Source: Rhipidocladum racemiflorum
Lineage: Eukaryota; Streptophyta; Magnoliopsida; Poales; Poaceae
NCBI GenBank assembly: GCA_036346355.1
Contig: CM070571.1
Location: 50,240,293 to 50,304,292 of the forward strand
Length of the DNA stretch: 64,000 nucleotides
Direction of reading: 5' to 3'
The notes under the pieces were generated by a model. The model saw nothing but the letters and a program-made list of their open reading frames with translations. It was not told where the DNA came from and searched no databases. Made by a program: the position numbers and the translations under genes. This document shows positions 1-11,199 of this stretch, one piece after another. Within the stretch, counting starts at the first letter, position 1, and every line of letters begins with the position of its first letter.

Positions 1-304
1 AGTTTGATGTATGTCGAGTAGAAATTAATCGCATGTAATGTAGTTACAGTAGTTGTTCAATTCTTTAGTAGTAGATCTATTGAATGTAGATATTTTATAC
101 CGATACGAATACATCCATATACATATTCAATTCTTACGAATGTAGTACGGCAGAGATAGCGATTGTTACGATCGTAGGTATGTATTGTTAGAAATGTTGC
201 AAATTCTTGTACGATTAAATAAGTAATTTTGTAGCATATAGATATACCAACGCAAAGTTGGGGGTCGTAATATTTTTTACGGAAAGTATTTAATTCGTGG
301 GTGA

Positions 305-2730
305 ATGAATGGATTTGCAGATATGGTAGAACGAGTTCAATTTAGAATATATTATGGCAAAGGGGTTGTAATGTATGGTTCGGAGGGTGCAGATCTAAGT
401 AACTTCCAGTATGTAGACAGAAGTTTGAGTAGGGTCGAAGAGCGCACATTTTCTTCAATGATGAAGTGGTTGTATTATACTTTTCGGATGGAAGAAGAGA
501 AGTGGCAGCTGAAGGTATTTTGCCTCAGAGTATGCGTAATAATCCATTTTGTTGGGAGCTAGTTGAGTTGAAAGGAACCGCATCGTGGAGATCATATGTG
601 AGGGGACAGAGCAACGGGATGGAACCGGTGCTTTTAGTGCAAGCCTATGCCCGGATGTAGCCCTCAGAAGAAATGGACGGTGGGGAGTGTAGTCGCTCAA
701 AATGAGTTAAGTTTTGGTGACACCGAAATTGGGGATCTAGCCGCAAGTACATCCAGACAAATGAACGAGGACATTATTTGCGTAAAGTGGCGAACAATCC
801 GAATTTGGGGAGGACGAAGCAAATGTTGGACAAGTAGCGCTGGGAGTAGCATTTAAGGTGAGCAAATTGATGAAATAACAGCTTAGGATGGAAGAGGAAG
901 ACCTTGAGTACGGCATAGCAGTATGGGAAGACGCACGATGAGTCCGACGAGGAAGATGGAGGTACGGAGCCGCCTCGTGCTACCGAGTGGAGCACACATC
1001 AATTTGATAGGTTGGTTGTTAATGAAACCAACGACATACGTTGGCAAGATACCTCAACGAGGTTAGGCCTCGATAAAGATGTACGCGATAAAGGAGGTCA
1101 GGCAGATGTCGTGAAAGATTGGGCCTTATCATTAAGAAGGACTTTCAGGGTTAAGAAATCCACGCCAACCTCGCTACGACGTGGTGTGTGAGATCCATGG
1201 CTGTCCGTGGAGAGTGCACGCGCATAAGCCGGCGGGCCACCCATTGGTTATGCTCGAAGGTTGAGCAGACAAATTGTATGATTGAGGAAACAATGATGGC
1301 TCACAGAACCTCGCTATCCGGGTTTGTCGCGAATCTCATGTACTCAGAGATAGTGGAGAACCTGGCTTATGAGCCCCGTGCTATTATCCGAGCTCTCGAG
1401 AACAGATATCAAGACACAATTAGCTATGGGAAGGCTTGGAGGGCGAAACAGAAGGCCTTAGAAACGAGGTTTGGGAAGTTTGAAGACTCGCACCACAATC
1501 TGCCCAAGACCGCTCGCTTGCATTCAGGGAAGAAATCCTGCACTTACTATGATTATCAAGATTGTCCGTCAATCAAGTGGCCAACTAAAAGGCATCTCGA
1601 GGAGAGTGTTCTTCGATTCTGAGCTTGCATTAAGGCGTTTCTACCACTGCTGCCCATTGCTGTGCGTGGACGGCACATTCTTGACCGGGAAATACAAAGG
1701 GCAAATTTTGACACTGTGGGTGTTGACGGAAACAACCAGATTCTCGCCTGTTGCATTCGCCCAGAGAAAGTGAGAACTATGAGAGTTGGCTATGGTTCTC
1801 GCGAACTTGAAGATTGGGGTGGTCAAAACTCGTCAGATGTGTGCGTCAGCCACGACGACATGCCGGGTCTCGCTTAGTGCGATCAACCACCGCAAACAGG
1901 GACAGAGGAGCCATTTCCATGGCCTGACTTGCAGAGCCGATGGTGCATGAGGCATTTGGGCGCAAATTTCTACAAGCAATTCAGGAACAAGGAACTCATG
2001 AACATGTTCAAAAGACTATGTAAGCAGAACCAAGAGCAAGTTCCGACTGTGGAAAAATATCGATGAGCCGACAAGAAAACACAAAGAGGAGACGGCGAAC
2101 AAGAGTATCGCTACAAGGGCACGATGAGGCGGAGCCTCTTCCCCACCGCCAACAGAAGATGACGCGACTAATCGCCGCCGAAGGCAAAGGCCAATCAAAT
2201 GTTTCTGACCGATCAAGCACGAACCGATGGAAAAGTGGGCATCGTTACATGACACACATGGTGCCGATACGGTGTGATGACCAAGAACTTTGCGTAAGTT
2301 TACAATCGGGTAATGAGAGGGATGAGGTGTCTCCCATTGGTGGGAATTGTTGAGGGAGTGTCATGGGCACAACCAAGTACTTCGCCGACAGACATCAAGC
2401 CGCACGTATAGTGCCGAGAGATGAGAAGCCTCTGCACTCCTCCATGATCAAGAAATACATGGAAGAGAAGAGTCGAAGGCGGCCAAGCATAGAGCTATAA
2501 AAGTTGGTGCACGAACACCGCGCTCGAGGTGATATGTAAGGATAAAGGACGGCGTGGAACCAACCAAATGGGTTGTCATTCAGAGTGCGTATTACAGACA
2601 TCTCGCAAATGCTCGTGTAACAAGCCCGACCTTTGCACAAAGCCGTGTTCTCATGTGATAGCCGCATGTGCTTTATTTGGAATGCAACCTGGTACCTATC
2701 TATCTGAATATTTCAGAAGGAAAGGGTGAT
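305..2730 (+). pseudogene. MULE (MuDR family) transposase, broken
   Basis: Cut-and-paste transposase of the Mutator superfamily, split by stops and frameshifts over all three plus frames. The N-terminal part begins VERVQFRIYYGKGVVMYG (305-560) and continues in another frame as PFCWELVELKGTASWRSY (540-600). The DNA-binding region reads through CEIHGCPWRVHAHKP (about 1185-1230). The conserved stretch TISYGKAWRAKQKALETRFG follows at about 1417-1475. The DDE-region motif LLCVDGTFLTGKYKG lies at about 1655-1700, and VCVSHDDMPGLA at about 1840-1875. A SWIM-type zinc finger (CSCNKPDLCTKPCSHV) lies at about 2608-2660. The family is clear, and no continuous product can be made. A related second copy lies at 26.4-28.1 kb. 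Confidence 0.85.
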
Positions 2731-3304
2731 GGCAACTTGGAGCGAGGAGTCAGATGGTTACGGTGTTGTGGGTTCTTTCACGGCAACTCCTAGTGTCGAT
2801 GAAAGGTTCGGGTCCCGATTTTAATGCAGTAGATGGAAAGCAGGCGCCGAAGACAAGACGATCGTAAATGACATGGATGAGTCGGTCGGGCAAGCGCTGA
2901 AGAAATGTTCATTGTGCAAGCAAACAGACATACGCTCAAGAATTGCCACGCACAAAATGAAGGAGATGAAGGAGGAGATGGCAATCCGATGGTGGCGGGT
3001 GGATCGTCCTGTGCGACGAGTGCTGCACGACGCCAACGTACTACATGAGAAGCAATTTAATCGCAATGTAATCGATGTGACGTGTGTTGTGTGAACCCTG
3101 TGTGGACCTTGTGTGTAAGCCTGGCACGCATGTGGTCGTGAGTGTTGTGCATCAAAATTATTGTAATCAAGCTTCAATATTTATGATGCTTGAACAATTT
3201 TACGTGAATGTTTGTTTGAACACATTGTTGTGAGAAACCTATAGTATTCTGGACGATTTTCTTTTGATATGGTTTTGAAATGTAACTCACAATTTGTTAT
3301 TTAC
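2731..3304 (+). other. Degraded C-terminal tail or linker of the MULE transposase
   Basis: Lysine/glutamate-rich coding-like pieces (about 2870-3090) follow the SWIM finger, with no recognisable domain. From about 3090 the sequence becomes AT-richer and could be an intron leading to the next coding block. The block is collinear and on the same strand as the transposase, so it is probably the remains of the same transcription unit. Confidence 0.3.
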
Positions 3305-5110
3305 AGTATGGTCGACTGTACCAGAGATGACGAGTGGCCATTCGAGTTGCTGGATCCGGTGGTCGACGGTAGTCACCGTGCTCGCTCGCCGCCACCGTTT
3401 TCCAATGAGGGAGGCCAGCGCGACACGCTGGGCGCCCTTCGTCCGAGGACACCGCAAGACGGGCTGGGATATCGATCCTCGTTGGGTCCCTGTAACATAT
3501 TACAATTAAGATTTCTTTATATGTTTGAGGTAATCGTTTTATCGGTGTTGTAATCGAAAAAATAACATGTTTTTCCTTTCGTGAGGGCTTCGAGCTTCAG
3601 GGTTGCTCCCTTTCGCCGGATGGTGCGGGATGTGGGTCGGCGGTTTCCGCTCGACAGTCCTCGATCACCGCCTCGTGGATCGGTGGAGGCCGTAGACCCA
3701 CACCTTCCACCTACCGTCGGGGAGATGGCGATCACCTTGCAGACGCGGTCGCACCGCCGGCCTCCCGATCGCCGGCGACGCCGTGGTGCCACACGACGCC
3801 GACTGCGTGGCGCCCGCAGCCTACTTCGCCGTTCACTGGTGTGCTTCCAAAGACCAGGCCACGGCCTTCACCGACACACGGTCCTACGCTGCGGTGGCTT
3901 CGATACTGTGGTACGCAACTACACTATGAAAAACAAGTACTCTTCAATTACAACTTACAACAACATGTAATATGTGATCTTCTATCTTGCAGCCTTCGCA
4001 GCCGAGGGGGCTGACGACTACAGGTCACCGCCACTTGGAGGCGCACTGTGGTCGTTTCGGCCGGTGCTTGTTCACGAGCTCCCATGGGGATAGCGTGGAC
4101 AGCACCTCACCCAGCCATGAGGGAGATAGCGGACGCCCCTCGACGACGTACACAAGATTTCGGGGTCCGCTGTCCTCTGGCAGACGTATCGGCCCTCTCG
4201 CGACGGTACCCGACCGGGCGCCGAAGTCGATTTTTCATCGATGCCCGCCGGCATACCAAATTGGTGGCATACGAGAGGTTCCAGATCGGCGCCCGCCATC
4301 ACCGAGTCGGTTGACCTTACAGCGATGGCGACGCGGACGGTCCGACCATGGGCACCATCCGTGCCACCGACGGTAAGATATTTGAACCGAAAGTTTGGTA
4401 ATATTGCTTGTACATTTTTAATACTAACGGTAACGCTTTGTTTCATCGCAGCTTAGGTGGGCACACCAAACGGTGCGCCAGGGCTACCCGCAGCTCGTCA
4501 GCGGCGCTCGATCACCTCACGGACGACCACGCGGCGCTGACGCCGTGACACTCAGGAGCGTGCATACCAGGTGACCGGGCGCCGCCAGGTCGACTTCGGC
4601 ACGCGAGACGCCGGGCGCATCGCTCACACGCCGGTTCCTGGTGTTCGACGTCCAGGTCGAGGCCTACGCCGCCCATCGAAAGTGATGAGGCGCTCGCCTA
4701 TGACAGAGTTCCTGCGGCCGCCGGCCGCTCGCTTCCCACACGCCGCCCACGCCAGAAGTTCCTCAATCGATGTTCCATAATTACTATCGTGGTGTTGCCA
4801 TCTAATATTTATACATTCATTTCTCATCCACAATGCACTAGGAAGGGGTGCATGGGGCCACCGCACGCAAGTGATGGCGCCATGGATCGAGGAGTGGGCC
4901 GAGCCTCGAGGACGCCCATGCCGACGATGCGCCATACAACTGGAGACTTACCAGCGCATCGACGCTGGTTCACCTCTCGCGACATCGCAGCGCCTGGTAC
5001 GCTGCCGACCCGATCCTCCCAGGCACGCCCCTGGCCCAGGAGACACGATCCCGCCCATACGGACGCTGCTCGCACGCTGCGTACGCTGTATCCGGATATA
5101 CGCTTAACCA
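3305..5110 (+). pseudogene. Plant mobile domain (PMD, aminotransferase-like) region, broken
   Basis: A PMD-like protein region in several frames and probably several exons. Its first block has the typical order HRAR, then LRPRTPQDGLGYRSS (about 3390-3480). A second block reads LVDRWRP, THTFHLP and GEMAITLQ in alternating frames (about 3680-3740), matching the common PMD pattern VDRWRPETHTFHLPCGEM. GC-rich blocks at 3590-3930, 3990-4370, 4450-4780 and 4850-5100 are separated by AT-rich stretches that start or end at plausible GT/AG borders. Its position just after a MULE transposase fits the known association of PMD with plant transposons. In-frame stops and shifts mean it cannot be functional as written. 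Confidence 0.6.
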
Positions 5111-5488
5111 TTTCAAATCGGTGCTATCTAATTCGCTGATGTATTTTCCAGATCGACATGCTAGGCCGCTTCTACGAGGAGTCGCCGAGATGTCGCCGCG
5201 ATTGACCAATGCCGGCGGGTGACCAGAGCGACATTGCCACCGCTTCGTGAGGTTCCGAGACGACTCGCGACGCTACCGAGTTACCGGATCACCCTCGCTG
5301 CGTGGTGTGGTCCCCGACGCACCGCCGCGCCACGGAGGGGACTCGCGGCCGGTGCAGCTTCGACACCGAGTCGCTTCTTCTTCACAAAGACGGTGGAGGT
5401 GCAGGCTTCCACACCGAGGTGCCGCAGTGTGTGTTTTTTCATGTTTTGCATTCACTTTTCATGCTTTGCACTCACCAAGTCACCGGTC
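5111..5488 (+). other. GC-rich coding-like continuation, unassigned
   Basis: GC-rich sequence (about 5210-5420) with short open stretches in all frames, followed by an AT-richer stretch to 5500. It lies between the PMD-like blocks and the proline-rich region. No motif was recognised. It could be the distal PMD exons. Confidence 0.3.
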
Positions 5489-6060
5489 TTAACATTTCTT
5501 CCTTTCGTGGTACCGCCGGAGGTCCCGCAGTGTCGCCAAGACCGTGGTTGCCGATCGCTTCCCGATGACTACGACGGGCGGGTGATGACCTTGACGACTA
5601 CGAGGACGACACCGTGTGGAGGTACCTCGCTGATCCACCCCCGCTAGCTTGGTACCGCGACAAACAGAGTGGGCGCCACGACCGACGCAGCCTGGGTCGT
5701 CGCAGTGGGTGCCGCCACCTCCACCGACCCAGGCTGGTTCGTCGCAGTGGGTGCCGCCACCTCCACCGACCCAGCCGCAGTGGGTGTCGCCACCTCCACC
5801 GACCCAAGCAGCTGGTGTCGCCACCGCAATGACCCAGCCTCGGTCGTCACAGTTGGTGTCGCCACCTCCAGCGACCCAGCCTGGGTCGTTGGTGCCGCCA
5901 CCTCCACCGACGCAGGTTGCACCGACGCAGCACCAGACACCCCCACCACCACCGCTTTTCCAGCTTTTGTCATATCATCTTTTTCAGCTTTTGTTATATG
6001 ACCTTTTGAAGCTTTTGTCATATCACTTTTTACAGCTTTTGTCGACTTCCTCGTTTGAGC
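5489..6060 (+). repeat. Proline-rich low-complexity coding-like repeats
   Basis: An imperfect tandem array of about 30-45 bp units. In one plus frame it encodes repeats of the type SSQWVPPPPPTQ (5649-5950). The opposite strand is also open as Gly/Trp-rich or Ser/Val/Ala-rich repeats, as expected for a GC-rich minisatellite. From about 5955 a short imperfect repeat built on CAGCTTTTGTCATATCA follows. The proline-rich tail may be the C-terminus of the PMD-type protein. Many transposon-encoded proteins carry such tails, so no function is assigned. Confidence 0.6.
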
Positions 6061-6160
6061 ACGAGAGAATACAGGATGCGAACATCGGGATTCCAGACAA
6101 ATGCAACGGGCCGCTGAAAATCGTTAGGGTTGTTGGGCGTTGTCGCGGCGCGAGTATAAT

Positions 6161-7110
6161 ACTTAGGGTTGTTGGGCGTTGAGACTTTATATGCGAATAG
6201 AGTTGTAACTGAGATATTTTTACAGAATATGGTAGTCCGTGATACCAAATAGCAAACCTGGTACTCTCCGCCAAAAATAACTTCCAAGATGCACTTCTCC
6301 GGGCCGCCGACACTGCTTCCTCGTTAGGGGTCGTGCGCGATTTTAATACTTAGGGTTGTTGGGCGTTGAGAGTTCAAATGCGAAAAGAGTTGTAACTGAG
6401 ATATTTTTACAGAATATGGCAGTCCGTGATACCAAATAGCAAATCTGGTACCTCCGCCCAATAAATAACTTCCAACATGCATTTGTACGGCCACTAAAAC
6501 CTTCATCGTTAGGTTTGGTGCACGAATGTAATACTTAGGGTTGTTGGGCGTTGAGAGTTTAAATGCGAATAGAGTTGTAACTGAGATATTTTTACAGAAT
6601 ATGGTAGTCCGTATATCAAATAGCAAATCTGGTACCTCCGCCCAATAAATAACTTCCAACATGCATTTCTACGAGACGCCGAAAATCCTTCATCGTTAGG
6701 GTTCGTGGCGCGAATGTAATACTTAGGTAGTTGGGCTGAGAGTTCAAATGCGAAAGAGTTGTAACTGAGATATTTTTACAGAATATGGCAGTCCGTGATA
6801 CCAAATAGCAAATCTGGTACCTCCGCCCAATAAATAACTTCCAACATGCATTTCTACGGGCCACTAAAAACCTTCATCGTTAGGTTTGGTGCACGAATGT
6901 AATACTTAGGTTGTTGGGCGTTGAGAGTTTAAATGCGAATAGAGTTGTAACTGAGATATTTTTACGTAATATGGTAGTCCGTGATACCAAATAGCAACTG
7001 GTACTCTCCGCCCAATAAATAACTTCCAACATGCATTTCTACGACGCCTAAAACCTTCATCGTTAGGGTTCGTGGCACGAATGTAATACTTAGGGTTCGT
7101 GGCGCCGAAT
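6161..7110 (+). repeat. Tandem array, about 185-bp unit, five full copies
   Basis: The landmark ACTTAGGGTTGTTGGGCGTT or a variant recurs at about 6161, 6348, 6533, 6721, 6904 and 7088, giving spacings of 187, 185, 188, 183 and 184 bp. Each unit also contains GTTGTAACTGAGATATTTTT, GTGATACCAAATAGCAA and CCCAATAAATAACTTCCAAC in fixed order. Copies differ by substitutions and small indels, and the last is truncated. The minus strand of each unit opens as a short repeated ORF, a by-product of the repetition. It is probably a subterminal array of the MULE. Confidence 0.9.
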
Positions 7111-7125
7111 ATAATATCTCGCCAT

Positions 7126-7177
7126 ACAGCTCTCTTCGCATATAAATCCTCAACGCCTAATAACCCTAAGTTTTATA
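7126..7177 (-). repeat. Partial inverted copy of the 185-bp unit
   Basis: The stretch CTTCGCATATAAATCCTCAA...CCTAATAACCCTAAG is the reverse complement of the start of the 185-bp unit at about 6161-6210, with a few mismatches. It directly follows the truncated last unit. It may be part of the right inverted end of the transposon or a fold-back formed during array growth. Confidence 0.8.
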
Positions 7178-7238
7178 GTCGCAAGACAAACCATGTAGTC
7201 ATTTTCTTTCCGTTGAGCCATGAAAGCCACCTACATTG

Positions 7239-7330
7239 CATCTCGCAAAGATGTGTACTCCATCGCCATGACCCGCCGATGTCATCTCGCAATGATGTGT
7301 ACTCCACCGCCATGACCCGCCGATGTCATC
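7239..7330 (+). repeat. 44-bp direct repeat, two copies plus a start
   Basis: A unit beginning CATCTCGCAAAGATGTGTAC starts at 7239 and 7283, with a truncated third start at about 7327. The two full copies differ at about two positions. No function is apparent. Confidence 0.85.
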
Positions 7331-7649
7331 TCAGAAGTCAGAAGCGCATGCATCTGCCGATGTCAAGCACAGCCACGCTTGCAAGGGAATCCGATGCTCT
7401 TGGATTTTTCTTTCTTATCGGGACCGCGGAAATTAATTTCAAAATGAAAAACCGCAACGGAAAGCCACGGTTTTGCGATGTTATCGCTCAGCCAGGCCCC
7501 CACCTCGCGCTTAATTCTCCGCTAATCAAGTTGCTACCGCAGCCGCACTTCGAAGATCGCAAACGCCGCCACGCGCCGATTTTCGCCTTGGCCCTCGCCT
7601 CAAGACGATGATGTGCCGCCACCGCCTCGCTTCTACCTCGCTCCTCGCC

Positions 7650-7656
7650 TATAAAT
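7650..7656 (+). promoter_or_regulatory. Possible TATA box
   Basis: TATAAAT occurs at the 3' edge of a GC-rich tract and about 300 bp before the short open reading frame at 7955. The placement fits a plant promoter, but no verified gene follows, so this is weak. Confidence 0.2.
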
Positions 7657-7954
7657 TGCAAGGCCGCCGCACTTATATCGTGCAAAAGCGATACATTGCT
7701 CCGAAGTTCATAAAGTTTGGATTGAGTTGAGAAAACCCAAAGCGCAAAGAGGAGAACTGTAGTTTAGCTTTCCTTTTTTTTCCAAGATTTTATTTCTGCC
7801 TTGTTCCACAGTATTATTTACAAAAGTTATTTTGTACTATGAGTCACATTGTTGTGTTCTTGGTTCAAGACACATTGATTTGTACTTTTATGCTTCTTAT
7901 TGATGTTTTTGCTTCGTAGACACCGACTTAAGTGTTCGTCTGCTCAGGAAAGCC

Positions 7955-8640
7955 ATGTCGAAGGCGCCGAGCCTGGTTGCCAATGCAGTATGTAATTTTC
8001 CTAACTACCATGTGGATGCTCAAACCTTCTACATCGCGCCAAATAACAGACGAGCGCTCTATAGATGCCCAAATTTCTTTGTACGCCTAAATGTATTTCG
8101 ATATCTTCATATTTCGATGATTATTCTCTTGCTCCAGCTTTAAATAGCCATGCTCACACCGCCGTAGTCTACCTGATGCCAATATCAGCAAGTGGGCGAC
8201 GGTATAAATACACCGACATCTTTAAACAGGACGCTTCCAATGGTAGAGCAGAGGACGGATCTCGCAGGAACTTAACAGGCTAACGGTACGAGAATTACCG
8301 CAAAGAGAGGGAGTTCGGCCTGAACAAAAAGAAAACCGTGAAGCGTATGATCGCTACTTGAGCACGCCGCACAAGATAACCACGGTCGTAAGCCCCGATT
8401 TGGTTGTTCCTCTTGACGGCCCTAGCGTTGAAGACTACAAACGTGACTGCTGGGAGTTTTTCAAGAAGAGGGTGTTGAATTCTATGATAGTGATGATTCT
8501 CGAAAGTTCTAAAGCCGCCAACCTTGCATCCATTTGTATGTTAGTTCTTATTCATAAGAAATGCTGTTGTAGTTGTTCTCCTATTGTACTTCGTGAATAT
8601 GAATGTCATGCTTCTTGGTAACTCAGATTTGTCATCGATT
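7955..8640 (+). pseudogene. Unidentified coding-like sequence
   Basis: An ATG opens MSKAPSLVANAV and continues for 62 codons. A possible donor (GTATGT) lies inside it at about 7989. Short open pieces follow in other frames (8065-8280 and 8358-8620). No domain was recognised. It could be a broken gene or open sequence by chance. Confidence 0.2.
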
Positions 8641-8697
8641 TGTTGCACACCAAACAATACAAGGAAGAACGAATTTTCAATTTTTAAAAACTGCAGT

Positions 8698-8791
8698 GAT
8701 TATTATAAACAAACAATGACAACAAAAACAAACAACAAACCGTGAGTAAACGACGCTTACTACTACAAATATTATTATAAACAAACAATGA
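8698..8791 (+). repeat. Short direct repeats
   Basis: TTATTATAAACAAACAATGA occurs at about 8699 and again at about 8771, flanking an A/C-rich stretch. No element was identified. Confidence 0.6.
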
Positions 8792-9240
8792 TATTAGCAC
8801 TTAGTCCATACAAAGATGAGTTTTCTCATCCCATTCGCTTGTATTTTATAATCCAAGCAAAGGCTGCATGGTACGCCCCTGTGAAAGCATTGCTGGCAAA
8901 GCCTCAGAGGACATATCATGTCATAATCATGTCACTGGCCTCGTCCAAATGTCATGTCAAATGCATGTGTGCCGATATTGCCTGAAGTCGTCTCCACAAA
9001 GCATAGCCGCAAAGCTTTACCGGCACCTCCTCCAAGATACAAAGCTGCGTGCATATGTCGGTATCAAGCAGTGCAGAGCTGCAAAGGAACTGATGCTCGC
9101 GATTCCTTTTAAGCTTCAAGTCCGCCGCTCGATCCGCTATTTAACCCCTTCATGCCATCGCAGCGCTGCATCGACCAAACCACCGCTTCCAATACAACAA
9201 AGAGAACCATCACCGCCAACCCAAACGAAAGCAAAGACCA

Positions 9241-9782
9241 ATGGAGTTCCTCGCCCCAAGGCACAACGTTGTCGAAACAATCCTCGAAGGCACGGAGGTC
9301 CCCATGTGCCTGCAAGGGGATCCTTGCCGCTCCGGCAATCAGAGACAACTCATACACTTACGGTATGAGGTAATCGGAGCTGCCGCAACCACGACTCCGA
9401 GCCAACGCTGGGATGCGGATGCGCGGAGAAGCCCTGTATGTTCATACTCACATTTGGTGCTGCTCCCAATTCATACGTGTTGTAACACCGCAGATGTGAC
9501 TAATTGCAGCCTCCATCAGGCGAAGTTCATCCGATTCTACGACGCGAACAAACTCCCGAGATGGAGAGGAGGCGGAATCGAGTACTCGCATCGAGGGCTA
9601 TCGTGGAGCAGCAAGTGGTGTGAGCAGGATGAGGAGGAGAAGCGCCAACAAAGATTTGGAACATATGCATGCAAAGAGGGAGGCCGAACGACAGCGCCAT
9701 GCAAATGAGAGAGGAGGCCGAGCGCGAGAGAAAGCGTGAGAGGGCAGCTAGGGCCAGAGCGCAGGAGCCGAAACTTGCGTAA
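9241..9782 (+). pseudogene. Unidentified protein relic with a charged, coiled-coil-like tail
   Basis: A 155-codon frame (9241-9708) reads MEFLAPRHNVVETILEG at its start and contains KFIRFYDANKLPRWRGG. It looks interrupted, since a GTATGTT-type donor occurs near 9436 and an acceptor-like TTGCAG near 9507. Two other frames then encode a strongly charged segment, KREAERQRHANE followed after one shift by EEAERERKRERAARARAQ (about 9675-9775), ending at TAA. The charged tail is typical of coiled coils. No family was recognised, and the shift suggests a broken gene. Confidence 0.3.
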
Positions 9783-10130
9783 GGGAAAATATCCTCGTTG
9801 CACTCAAGAAAGCCCAAGAGAAGGGCCCTTATTGCTGTTTCCTCCGCCTAAGGCATGTTACATTTAGTCCCGTGATACTCTGTAGAGTGTGCCGTACATG
9901 CCATTGTTGTTTAGCATTTCTAAGCCGTATGCAATTCAAGACATTCTTATTGCTCCTCATCTATCTGCATAAAGGTACTGCATATATATTTCACATCTTT
10001 GAAGATAACTACACGTAAGTCTTCAAAAATAATTACGAGTTGACCGGAGTGAAGAAGGGCCACCTAAAACCAGACATCAGATTTTCTCATGCTTGCATCG
10101 AATGGCTTCTAAACCGACAGCTTTAAAACT
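9783..10130. other. No feature recognised
   Basis: AT-rich sequence without convincing ORFs, repeats or signals. Confidence 0.5.
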
Positions 10131-10481
10131 GAAATTTGTTGCGACATTTATTTCTGCAATTTGGAATAAAATATAATATATTTTAAAAAATCTCATAAAA
10201 CTAACAAAAATATCAAAAATGGTATATGTCGCTTCGTTCATAGGGCGACATCAATAATGTCGCCCGTCCATCGGATTTTTAACTGTCGCCTGCTGATCGG
10301 GCGATAAGCCTCGCCGCCGCCTAACGGGCGCATAAAACACGAGGTCTCCTCGTCGCTCGCCCATCGGGCGACAGTTTATATCGCCTGATGGACAAAGCGA
10401 CAGACGATAAAATGTAATTTCTTGCGAAGACATTTATTTCTCGCAATTCGAATAAAATATAATATATTTAAAAATTCTCAT
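10131..10481. repeat. Direct repeats flanking a GGCGAC-rich palindrome
   Basis: A ~66-bp direct repeat (GACATTTATTTCT, then GAATAAAATATAATATATTT) lies at 10131-10196 and 10414-10481 and flanks ~217 bp. The inner part contains an imperfect inverted repeat: ATGTCGCTTCGTTCATAGGG near 10228 pairs with the reverse complement of CGCCTGATGGACAAAGCGAC near 10383. Several more copies of the GGGCGACA or GGCGATA motif occur between. The layout suggests a small mobile or fold-back element. The element at 19.3-19.6 kb shares the GGCGATAGG-type core. Confidence 0.6.
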
Positions 10482-10686
10482 CCAAAGAGATACCTCAGAA
10501 GCTTCGCCTCAGCCTCCACCCCCACCCACGCCTCCCCCTACGGACGGCGGCAAGCTCACCGCCTCACCGCGCCGCCGGGTCTCCTTCCTCCGCGGCTACC
10601 CCGCCCAACCTAATATTCAGTGTGCCGCTGCTTCACTATGCCTCCATATGCCACTGCCCACGCTGGGCCACCACCACCCCAGCCCT

Positions 10687-11090
10687 GTGGCAGAGCTAGG
10701 ATTTTAGATAAGTTTGATCCAACTTTTTTTTTAAAATACAACAGGCCAACATATAAATATAGAATGTATCAAAACTATAATACTTTTAGTAATAAGGTTT
10801 TGCAATAGTTCAGAGAATATTACTATACTACTTCTTGTCGGGTTTACACCTTCTAATGGCCATGAAAGTCTCGATTATATCATCCTCATCCACTTTGGAG
10901 AATATATCTCACTCAATGAAGATGACTAGACAATCATCCAAAAGACTATCATACATCCTATTTCTCAACTTATTCTTGATAAACATCATTGCAGAAAATG
11001 CCCATTCAACACTTGCCGTCACCACTGGTAGAAAATGCCCTTTCAACATTATGACTGAATTCAGACTCTTTTGAAGTATAATCAATAAAG
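10687..11090 (-). mobile_element. hAT transposase relic, C-terminal dimerisation region (copy A)
   Basis: The minus strand encodes a hAT C-terminal dimerisation motif, ASVEWAFSAMMFIKNKLRNR followed by DSLLDDCLVIFIE (about 11030-10909). It resembles grass TTF-zinc-finger/hAT proteins, where the motif reads VERAFSAMKIVKxxLRNRMGD. At the left, GGCAGAGCTAGGATTTTAG (10689) resembles the hAT end seen at 53107 (GGTGGATCTAGGATTTTAAG), so this may be the element's left terminus. The right end was not found. Only this fragment of the transposase remains. Confidence 0.75.
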
Positions 11091-11199
11091 ATGATGAATT
11101 TGACAGCCAGTATGCAAGATCGGCGCGCGCGCACCGACACACACGAGAGAGAGAGAGAGAAGAGGTATTACAAATTTTCAATGCATGTTACGCAAAGGC
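11091..11199. repeat. GA microsatellite and flank
   Basis: A short (GA)n run at about 11144-11164 follows alternating GC/CA sequence. In copy B the equivalent (GA)n run is longer (about 30264-30292), so the tract changed length after duplication. The 8-bp hAT target duplication GCAAAGGC is at 11192-11199. Confidence 0.8.

Larger units (their letters stand above)
305..7177 (+). mobile_element. Decayed Mutator-like element (MULE) with plant mobile domain
   Basis: A composite degenerate DNA transposon. In order it has a MuDR-type transposase, a plant-mobile-domain-like region, a proline-rich low-complexity stretch and a subterminal tandem array that ends in a partial inverted copy. All parts read on the plus strand, which suggests a single element. 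The terminal inverted repeats are not resolved: the left end may lie before position 300 or outside the window, and the inverted copy near 7126-7177 may mark the right end. MULEs with extra C-terminal or second-ORF domains are known in grasses. That these parts form one element is inference from order and strand. Confidence 0.55.

Noticed and set aside
5489..6021. Long minus-strand frames opposite the proline-rich repeats
   Set aside because: They are repeats of GWVGGGG or SVEVAAPT type with no family match, explained by the minisatellite being open in several frames.
6324..7153. Series of similar minus-strand ORFs with VLVVVQMHVGSYLL-like sequence
   Set aside because: They arise from the 185-bp tandem repeat and are not separate genes.
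10909..11181. hAT dimerisation frames as a working host gene
   Set aside because: Only the last domain is present, next to element-like ends; duplicated with the segment and without an upstream catalytic part.
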